This document shows positions 7,580 to 12,243 of a stretch of 12,243 nt of DNA, piece after piece. The stretch's first letter is position 1. Every line of letters begins with the position of its first letter. Position numbers and translations under genes: made by a program. The notes under the pieces are model-generated. The model was not told where the DNA came from. It ran no database searches and was given only the letters and a program-made list of their open reading frames with translations. The DNA is taken from assembly GCA_020629335.1 (NCBI GenBank), contig JAHDDN010000129.1:1-12243 (forward strand), given 5' to 3'. This stretch comes from Chitinophagales bacterium. Lineage in GTDB: Bacteria > Bacteroidota > Bacteroidia > Chitinophagales > UBA2359.

Positions 7580-7868
7580 TAACAATGAATGATGAACAAT
7601 AAACAATGAATGTTTAGTCTGATTAAATTTCTACCCTATGGGTTCAATTTATTAGTTCTTGACAGCCCAAGTTTTGTCTTTTTACGATTCTACTTCGTTA
7701 TTTTTTCGTTTCGTAGCCCTGCTATGGGCCTCAAAAATGCCTTGTATAATCGCAAAAATCCTACAACTTAACTGTCAGAAACTTATAAACTGAACCACTA
7801 TGAGTACTTTTATTGAAAGAAAAAGTTAGCAGTTCATAGTTATTCCGTTCATTATTCATTGTTATTTA
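7577..7868. repeat. Inverted repeat pair around repeat copy C
   Basis: The left arm at 7577-7597 (TAATAACAATGAATGATGAAC) and the complement of the right arm at 7847-7868 agree except for one extra base and one substitution. The left arm overlaps the ketosynthase stop codon TAA. AACAATGAATG-like units are partly repeated just inside it, with AACAATGAATG at both 7581 and 7603. The pair encloses family 1 copy C and abuts family 2 copy 2. It may mark the ends of a further element or be simple-sequence AATGAAC repeats. Confidence 0.6.
7641..7796 (-). mobile_element. MITE-like foldback element, family 1, diverged copy C (inverted)
   Basis: On the minus strand this 156-bp stretch contains the centre of copies A and B: CAAGGCATTTTTGAGG, then CATAGCAGGGCTACG, then GAAAAAATAACGAAG. 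The termini differ from A and B. They form their own 25-bp inverted repeat (7641-7665 with 7772-7796, about 21 of 25 matching) starting GGTTCA. No clean target duplication is seen; CTATG occurs near both ends but one base off register. It is best read as a separate subfamily sharing the core. Confidence 0.7.
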
Positions 7869-7869
7869 C

Positions 7870-8092
7870 GGCTTAGGGATGGAAGTGGTATGTGGCGTTT
7901 ATGAGGCTGCTTACGGAACTTAGGACCATGCAGGCTGGCCCGCAGGGCAGACAAATGGGCCTTAGTGTAGTAGCAGACACATAGCCACATAAGAACGGAC
8001 AGCCCGACCCTATTATTTTTTGGCCATCGTATGTAGGGGCCGTACCGATGTGTCGGCCCAACGATGGCCAAAAAATAATAGGGGAAGCCCCC
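7870..8092 (-). repeat. Dispersed structured repeat, family 2, copy 2 (- orientation)
   Basis: This is the 223-bp reverse-oriented relative of 3281-3497, running from GGCTTAGGGATGG to GGGGAAGCCCCC on the + strand. The large stem is a perfect 22-bp inverted repeat (8008-8029 with 8062-8083) around a 32-base loop. The second stem pairs TATGTGGC (7889-7896) with GCCACATA (7984-7991). Both stems are kept relative to copy 1 although their bases differ. The loop reads the same on the + strand as in copy 1, so it is flipped relative to the rest of the element. Short open frames here on the minus strand are repeat sequence, not genes. Confidence 0.85.
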
Positions 8093-8138
8093 AAAAACAA
8101 AAAGTATTTAATTAATCCTAAAATTTGAGATTTTGAAT

Positions 8139-8393
8139 ATGGTAAGTTATCAAGAAATCATAGAAAAAGTGAATGAGTTTTTGGTCGATGAATTTGAAGT
8201 CGAGGAAGAGAGAATTGAGCCAGCGGCTAATCTGAAGGAGACTTTGGAATTGGATAGTTTGGACTATGTAGACTTGGTGGTAGTGATTGAAGCTAATTTT
8301 GGCTTTAAGGTAGATGGAGAGGACTTTAAGGAGATCATTTCATTCAAAGATTTTTACGATTATATTTTGCAGCGAGTAGGCCAAAGTAATTAA
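8139..8393 (+). CDS. Acyl carrier protein
   Basis: This small acidic protein of 84 residues starts at the ATG at 8139; a TTG two codons upstream is less likely. The phosphopantetheine attachment Ser40 lies in LELDSLDYVDLVV, the standard ACP DSL motif, and helices on both sides fit the four-helix fold. It would carry the growing polyketide chain between KS, KR and DH. It follows the repeat-filled gap (7580-8138) and begins the most tightly packed block, with the acyltransferase ATG 1 bp after its stop. A second ACP starts at 12080, matching the two-ACP arrangement of aryl-polyene clusters. Confidence 0.9.
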   Translation: MVSYQEIIEKVNEFLVDEFEVEEERIEPAANLKETLELDSLDYVDLVVVIEANFGFKVDGEDFKEIISFKDFYDYILQRVGQSN

Positions 8394-8394
8394 G

Positions 8395-9327
8395 ATGGCA
8401 GAGGTAAAGTGGAAAGGTAAGACGAGGGGTGGTTTGATAGGCTATCGTTTATTCTTGTATGTGTTGAAGCATTTGGGGATATCGGTATCTTATTTTGTGT
8501 TAATCTTTGTAGCAGCTTACTTTTTCTTTTTTGCGCCTAAAGCTTCTCGTGCAAGTTATTACTACTTTAGGGAAATCCATCAATATGGTTTTTTTAAGAG
8601 CTTGCTTCTAATGTACCAGAGTTACTATGTTTTTGGTCAAACGATCTTAGATAAGGTGGCTATCATGGGTGGTTATTCCGATAATTTTACTTTTCATTTT
8701 GATGGGGCAGAAAAGCTTGCTAAAATGTCTGAACTTGGTCAAGGAGGAATATTAATCAGTGCTCATGTGGGTAATTGGGATATTGCAGGTCATTTTTTGC
8801 ATAAGCTTGATACGCCTATTAACATCATTATGTTTGATGGGGAAAATCGGAAAGTGAAGGAGTTGATGGATAAGGAAACAGGGGAAGAAAAAAAGTATAA
8901 TATCATTTACATCAAAGAAGATGGCTCTCATGTTTTCGAAATTGGCAGAGCCTTAGTGAATAAAGAGTTTATTTGTATTCATGGTGATCGTTTCTCACCT
9001 GGCCAAGCATCTGTTGAGCATACATTTATGGGTAAACAGGCACTATTTCCTAAAGGACCATTTGAGTTAGTGGCTCGATTTAAAGTTCCTTATATCTTTG
9101 TATATGGTATTAAAGAAACCAGTAAGCATTATCACTTTTATGCGACTCTTGGGGAACAGACAAGTAGCTCGGAAAAAGACATCTTGAAAGAATACACAGA
9201 GAGTTTAGAAAAAATATTGGCGCAGCACCCTAAGCAATGGTTTAATTATTATCCGTTTTGGTTAGAGCAAGAAGGGCATGCGATGCCTAAAGCTGTTGTG
9301 GAGAAAGAAGCTGTAGAAACCTCTTAA
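8395..9327 (+). CDS. LpxL/HtrB-like lysophospholipid/lipid A-type acyltransferase
   Basis: This 310-residue inner-membrane acyltransferase has one hydrophobic segment at about residues 27-47 (rich in Phe and Val, ending in FAPKASR) followed by the catalytic domain. The HX4D catalytic motif is His124-Asp129 in SAHVGNWD. GDRFSPGQ (197-204), PKGPFELVARFKVP (219-232) and QHPKQWFNYYPFW (277-289) are the other conserved blocks of the LpxL family. Such enzymes move acyl groups from ACP to lipid acceptors. Inside this cluster it most likely transfers the finished aryl-polyene acyl chain from ACP to a lipid or alkylresorcinol acceptor, not a normal lipid A chain; this is inferred from position. It lies 1 bp after the ACP gene. 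Confidence 0.85.
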   Translation: MAEVKWKGKTRGGLIGYRLFLYVLKHLGISVSYFVLIFVAAYFFFFAPKASRASYYYFREIHQYGFFKSLLLMYQSYYVFGQTILDKVAIMGGYSDNFTFHFDGAEKLAKMSELGQGGILISAHVGNWDIAGHFLHKLDTPINIIMFDGENRKVKELMDKETGEEKKYNIIYIKEDGSHVFEIGRALVNKEFICIHGDRFSPGQASVEHTFMGKQALFPKGPFELVARFKVPYIFVYGIKETSKHYHFYATLGEQTSSSEKDILKEYTESLEKILAQHPKQWFNYYPFWLEQEGHAMPKAVVEKEAVETS

Positions 9328-9338
9328 TCTTGTATCAT

Positions 9339-9779
9339 ATGAAAGATCCTATCTTATCTGGTGCAGCCATCCTGCCTTATATTCCCCAGCGAGTTCCTAT
9401 GGTGATGATTGATCGCTTATTTCATGCGGACGATACTCAAAGTCGAACGGGTTTTTTGATAGAAAGTGAAAACATTTTTGTAGAGAATGGTGTATTTACA
9501 GAGCCAGGACTAATAGAGAATATGGCCCAGACAGCAGCAGTACGAGCTGGTTATTATTTCTTAAATAGAAAAGAGCCAGTTCCAGTGGGTTTTATAGGAG
9601 CCATCAAACACTTAAAGATAAATCGCTTAGCACCCATAGGAGCCGTGATTGAGACAGAAGCTACTTTAGTACAGCAAGTCATGGATATTAATGTAGTGGA
9701 AGGAAAGGTTTGGTGGAAAGAAGAGCTGTTAGCTTCCTGTGAATTGAAGATATTTGTGATGAAAAACTCTAAAAATTAG
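9339..9779 (+). CDS. Hotdog-fold 3-hydroxyacyl-ACP dehydratase (ApeP/FabZ-like)
   Basis: The 146-residue protein starts at the ATG at 9339; the TTG three codons upstream is less likely. ILPYIPQRVPMVMIDRL matches the LPHRxPxLLVDR opening of FabA/FabZ dehydratases. The helix with the catalytic acid is EPGLIENMAQTAA (Glu60). The catalytic His expected in the GHFP motif before that helix is absent: the region reads IFVENGVFTEPG and is also shorter than in FabZ. I recall the same look in aryl-polyene dehydratases, which work as mixed dimers. It may therefore contribute only one half of the active site, with another hotdog protein supplying the rest. Role: removal of water from the 3-hydroxyacyl intermediate to make the trans double bonds. 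The next gene begins 1 bp after its stop. Confidence 0.82.
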   Translation: MKDPILSGAAILPYIPQRVPMVMIDRLFHADDTQSRTGFLIESENIFVENGVFTEPGLIENMAQTAAVRAGYYFLNRKEPVPVGFIGAIKHLKINRLAPIGAVIETEATLVQQVMDINVVEGKVWWKEELLASCELKIFVMKNSKN

Positions 9780-9780
9780 C

Positions 9781-10230
9781 ATGAAAGAGCAATCTACTAT
9801 AGTGAAAAAAAGCCCAATACTAAAAATTAAAACCCCTCTACAAATACGATTTAGCGAAGTAGATTCTCTTCGCATTGTGTGGCATGGCCATTATATTCGA
9901 TATTTTGAAGATGGTAGAGAAGATTTTGCCAAACAACATGGCTTAGGCTATATGCAGGTTTATCGTCATGGATTTAGCACACCGATCGTAAAAGCAACTT
10001 GCGATTATAAGCGTATGCTGACTTATGAAGATAGCGCTTGGATCGAGACGAGCTTTGTGAATAGCGAAGCGGCGAAAATCATTTTTAAATATGAAATCTA
10101 TCGCCAATCAGATGAGGCATTGGTTGCTAGTGGGGAGACAGTCCAAGTTTTTTTGGATAAAAATAAGGAATTGGTATTGAATCAACCTGCTTTCTTTATA
10201 GAATGGAAAAAAGAGCAGGGACTAATATAG
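9781..10230 (+). CDS. Hotdog-fold acyl-thioesterase (4HBT/YbgC-like)
   Basis: The protein has 149 residues. The N-terminal block RFSEVDSLRIVWHGHYIRYFED fits the YbgC/4-hydroxybenzoyl-CoA thioesterase signature, with Asp28 as the likely catalytic acid, His35 and His37 in the loop, and Glu43 in YFEDGRED. The central strands (KATCDYKRMLTYED) and GETVQVFLD near the end complete a single hotdog domain. The family hydrolyses acyl-CoA or acyl-ACP thioesters. Here it could release the polyene chain, edit stalled ACPs, or pair with the neighbouring dehydratase. It lies 1 bp after the dehydratase and 3 bp before the second KS. Confidence 0.82.
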   Translation: MKEQSTIVKKSPILKIKTPLQIRFSEVDSLRIVWHGHYIRYFEDGREDFAKQHGLGYMQVYRHGFSTPIVKATCDYKRMLTYEDSAWIETSFVNSEAAKIIFKYEIYRQSDEALVASGETVQVFLDKNKELVLNQPAFFIEWKKEQGLI

Positions 10231-10233
10231 CAA

Positions 10234-11367
10234 ATGAAGAAAGTCTATGTGATAGGAGATAATATGCTCAGTTCAATGGGTATGAATAGCGCAGCGCATT
10301 GGGAACAATTAGCCGCCGCTCAATCGGGTATCCAAAAGCATGACTTTAAAGGTCAGTTTGAGGGCCAATATTATAGCTCTTTAGTAGATCCGATTGCGTT
10401 TGACGAAGCCACTCAGAAGATAAGTCAAGCAAATCATTATACTCGCTTAGAAAAGTATTTTATCCTATCCATTCAAGATGCCATCTCTCAAAGCGCATTA
10501 GCGGTTAATACTGACAAAACCATCTTTATATTTTCATCCACCAAGGGCAATATTGATTTGCTCAGCTCTAATGAGGCTATTCCAAAAGAGCGTTTAAGGT
10601 TGGGTAGTATGGCTCAAGTAATAAGTAATTATTTCGATAATCCCAATACACCAATTGTTATTTCGAGTGCTTGTATATCAGGCGTAGCAGCCATTCTAAC
10701 AGGCAGTCGCCTCTTAAGTGCAGGTATATACGATCAGGCAGTGATTAGTGGAGGCGATCTATTGACAGACTTTACGCTAAGTGGTTTTCATACGCTGAAA
10801 GCCATGAGTGATGCGCCTTGCCGTCCCTTTGATAAAAACAGAAAAGGAATTACTTTAGGTGAAGGCGCTGCCACCATCGTTTTATCGACTAAAAAAGCCT
10901 CCCCAATACAAGTATTAGGAGGAAGTATTAGTAATGATGCCAATCATATATCTGGCCCATCTCGTACAGGAGATGGATTGAGCCAAGCCATCCAAAATGC
11001 TCTTCAAATCAGCAAGAAAGCAGCCAAAGACATCGGTTTTCTCTCAGCACACGGCACCGCTACTCTCTACAATGACGAAATGGAAGCTAAAGCCTTTCAC
11101 ACCGCCCAATTAAGCGAGGTTCCTACTAATAGCTATAAAGGGTATTGGGGCCATACCTTAGGTGCCGCAGGCTTATTAGAGTCTGTAGCCAGTCTTCATT
11201 CCCTTCAAAATAATACCTTGATTCAATCCCTTGGTTTTGAAGAAATGGGCGTATCTTTAGCACTCAATATCATTCGAAAAAAACAAGCCAAAAGCCTTCA
11301 AACAGTACTGAAAACCGCTTCTGGCTTTGGGGGGTGTAATGCAGCCATCTTATTCCAAAAAGACTAA
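10234..11367 (+). CDS. Second beta-ketoacyl-ACP synthase (KS)
   Basis: This 377-residue ketosynthase is shorter than the first one (406). The triad is intact: Cys147 in SSACISGVAA, His273 in SAHGTATLYNDE and His307 in GYWGHTLGAAG, with Lys302 at the expected position five residues before. GEGAATIVL (209-217) and TASGFGGCNAA (361-371) are the other KS landmarks. Since the catalytic residues are all there it should be an active KS, perhaps for starter loading or early elongation (an ApeR-like role), not a chain-length factor. Assignment to a specific step is inference. C-ending codons become more frequent from about 10,900 on than in the genes before. It lies 3 bp from each neighbour. Confidence 0.86.
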   Translation: MKKVYVIGDNMLSSMGMNSAAHWEQLAAAQSGIQKHDFKGQFEGQYYSSLVDPIAFDEATQKISQANHYTRLEKYFILSIQDAISQSALAVNTDKTIFIFSSTKGNIDLLSSNEAIPKERLRLGSMAQVISNYFDNPNTPIVISSACISGVAAILTGSRLLSAGIYDQAVISGGDLLTDFTLSGFHTLKAMSDAPCRPFDKNRKGITLGEGAATIVLSTKKASPIQVLGGSISNDANHISGPSRTGDGLSQAIQNALQISKKAAKDIGFLSAHGTATLYNDEMEAKAFHTAQLSEVPTNSYKGYWGHTLGAAGLLESVASLHSLQNNTLIQSLGFEEMGVSLALNIIRKKQAKSLQTVLKTASGFGGCNAAILFQKD

Positions 11368-11370
11368 AAC

Positions 11371-12018
11371 ATGCCAACAGAATATCCAGTCATAAGCGCC
11401 CACGCATCTATTGCACAGCAAAGCATTTGGCTCAATGGAAAAAAAGTCTTTCAAGACGAAAAAAGCACTCATTTTAAAGCATTTGCCAAAGCTGCTTACC
11501 AAGCCTTTGAGTTATCCTATCCCAAGTTTCACAAAATGGATCAACTCAGCAAATTAGGCTTCCTTTGTGCCGAAACACTCCTAAAAGATCAAAATATAAA
11601 AAACTATGCACCACAAGAAATAAGCGTGGTCATAGCCAATAAAAATTCAAGCCTCGATACGGATGAGAAATACCTCGCTACTTTGGACAATATAGTCCCA
11701 AGCCCATCCCTATTTGTCTATACTTTGCCTAATATTTTGATAGGCGAAATTTGTATCAGACACCAGATTAAAGGAGAGCAAAACTTTTTTTTATCAGAAA
11801 GCTTTGACATAAATTTTGTTTCTAAGTATGTAATTGATATTTTTCATCAAAAATTGGCGAAAGCTTGTATCACAGGATGGATTGAATATTATAAGGATGA
11901 GTACCAAGCACATCTTTTTTATGTGGAATCAAAAACTACTGGAATGCCTTTTAATATCGAAAATCTAAGCGCCCTATTCAGGGATGATAAAAGAATAATA
12001 TGTACTTTTGAACCCTAA
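11371..12018 (+). CDS. Half-length ketosynthase-like protein without active-site Cys
   Basis: The 215-residue protein aligns by eye with the N-terminal half of ketosynthases. VVIANKNSS (86-94) matches the first KS around IIYGNDSS. SPSLFVYTLPNILIGEICIR (111-130) matches the KS helix before the nucleophile, and KGEQNFFLS matches KGVNFTIS. Where the KS has SAACASG, this protein reads SESFDIN, putting Phe145 at the Cys position. The part that would hold both catalytic His residues is missing. The gene is in frame and complete, with a normal ATG 3 bp after the second KS. I have seen similar short KS-like proteins in flexirubin clusters, so it is probably not a decaying pseudogene. A partner or chain-length-factor-like role is inference. 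Confidence 0.72.
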   Translation: MPTEYPVISAHASIAQQSIWLNGKKVFQDEKSTHFKAFAKAAYQAFELSYPKFHKMDQLSKLGFLCAETLLKDQNIKNYAPQEISVVIANKNSSLDTDEKYLATLDNIVPSPSLFVYTLPNILIGEICIRHQIKGEQNFFLSESFDINFVSKYVIDIFHQKLAKACITGWIEYYKDEYQAHLFYVESKTTGMPFNIENLSALFRDDKRIICTFEP

Positions 12019-12079
12019 TGCCTTATATCAAAACAAGGCAAATTTATTATTCCTTAACCAATCAATGAACTAATAAATC

Positions 12080-12243
12080 ATGGAAGACTTAATTCTACAA
12101 TTGAAACACCAAATAAAAGAACAACTGAATCTCGAAGATATCAAGATTGAAGATATGGATGAAAATGAACCACTTTTCGAAGGAGAATTGGGCCTCGATT
12201 CCATTGATGCACTCGAAATTATCGTACTTTTAGAACGAGAATA
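12080..12243 (+). CDS. Acyl carrier protein, second copy (3' end outside window)
   Basis: From the ATG at 12080 the frame is open to the edge (54 complete codons). It begins MEDLILQLKHQIKEQLN and has the phosphopantetheine site Ser41 in LGLDSIDALEIIV. DSID and a following hydrophobic helix are typical of ACPs. It differs clearly from the ACP at 8139 (DSLDYVDLVV), so the two are not a recent duplication. The 61-bp gap before it holds no clear promoter or hairpin, and it is probably part of the same transcript. Two distinct ACPs are usual in aryl-polyene clusters. Confidence 0.88.
   Translation, partial: MEDLILQLKHQIKEQLNLEDIKIEDMDENEPLFEGELGLDSIDALEIIVLLERE

Noticed and set aside
7862..8100. 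Two overlapping minus-strand open frames
   Set aside because: Both are translations of family 2 copy 2 and have no recognisable domain. Conservation there follows stem pairing, not codons.
8119..8127. Possible -7 promoter element before the ACP gene (TAAAATTTG)
   Set aside because: It has three bases rather than two between TA and TTTG and no clear -33 partner, and it lies too close to the ATG at 8139.
11371..12018. Frameshifted or truncated full-length KS
   Set aside because: The 61 bp after the stop and the following ACP gene contain no remnant of the KS C-terminal half, so a simple recent frameshift does not explain the short form.

Overview
The window looks like a chromosomal piece of a Bacteroidota genome. 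It is AT-rich and has few Shine-Dalgarno-like sites. One stretch resembles the Bacteroidota promoter consensus (TAnnTTTG). It carries an outer-membrane DUF5686-type protein and a tyrosine ammonia-lyase that closely resembles, from memory, the Flavobacterium johnsoniae enzyme. Genus cannot be read from the sequence; dispersed intergenic repeats like these suggest a Saprospiria/Cytophagia-type genome rather than a compact flavobacterium, but that is a guess.

The genes form the middle of an aryl-polyene/flexirubin-type pigment cluster, all on the + strand. In order: the C-terminal part of a flavin-dependent halogenase (1-710); a DUF5686 outer-membrane protein (750-3278); tyrosine ammonia-lyase (3879-5435), which would make the 4-coumarate starter; a FabG-like ketoreductase (5611-6354); an intact ketosynthase (6359-7579); an acyl carrier protein (8139-8393); an LpxL/HtrB-like acyltransferase (8395-9327); a FabA/FabZ-like hotdog dehydratase (9339-9779); a hotdog thioesterase (9781-10230); a second intact ketosynthase (10234-11367); a half-length ketosynthase-like protein with no active-site Cys (11371-12018); and the start of a second acyl carrier protein (12080 to the end). 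Together they would load a coumaroyl starter on an ACP, extend it by KS, KR and DH cycles into a conjugated aryl polyene, halogenate it, and transfer or release it. The starter-activating ligase and the dialkylresorcinol (DarA/DarB-type) genes expected for a complete flexirubin are not in this window.

From 8139 to 12018 the genes are nearly end to end (gaps of 1, 11, 1, 3 and 3 bases). The three long gaps (3279-3878, 5436-5610, 7580-8138) are largely filled by repeats of at least two families. Family 1 is a 160-bp foldback, MITE-like element with 18-bp terminal inverted repeats and 3-bp target duplications (3590-3749 and 5434-5593), plus a diverged inverted relative at 7641-7796. Family 2 is a 217-223-bp structured element (3281-3497 on +, 7870-8092 on -). 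Its two stems are kept by compensatory changes, and its central hairpin loop lies in opposite orientation relative to the flanks in the two copies.

The most striking single observation is that the copy at 5434-5593 supplies two bases of the present stop codon of the ammonia-lyase gene. Removing the element and one target copy restores an ORF three codons longer that ends 3 bp before the ketoreductase ATG. This is the same packing seen elsewhere in the operon.
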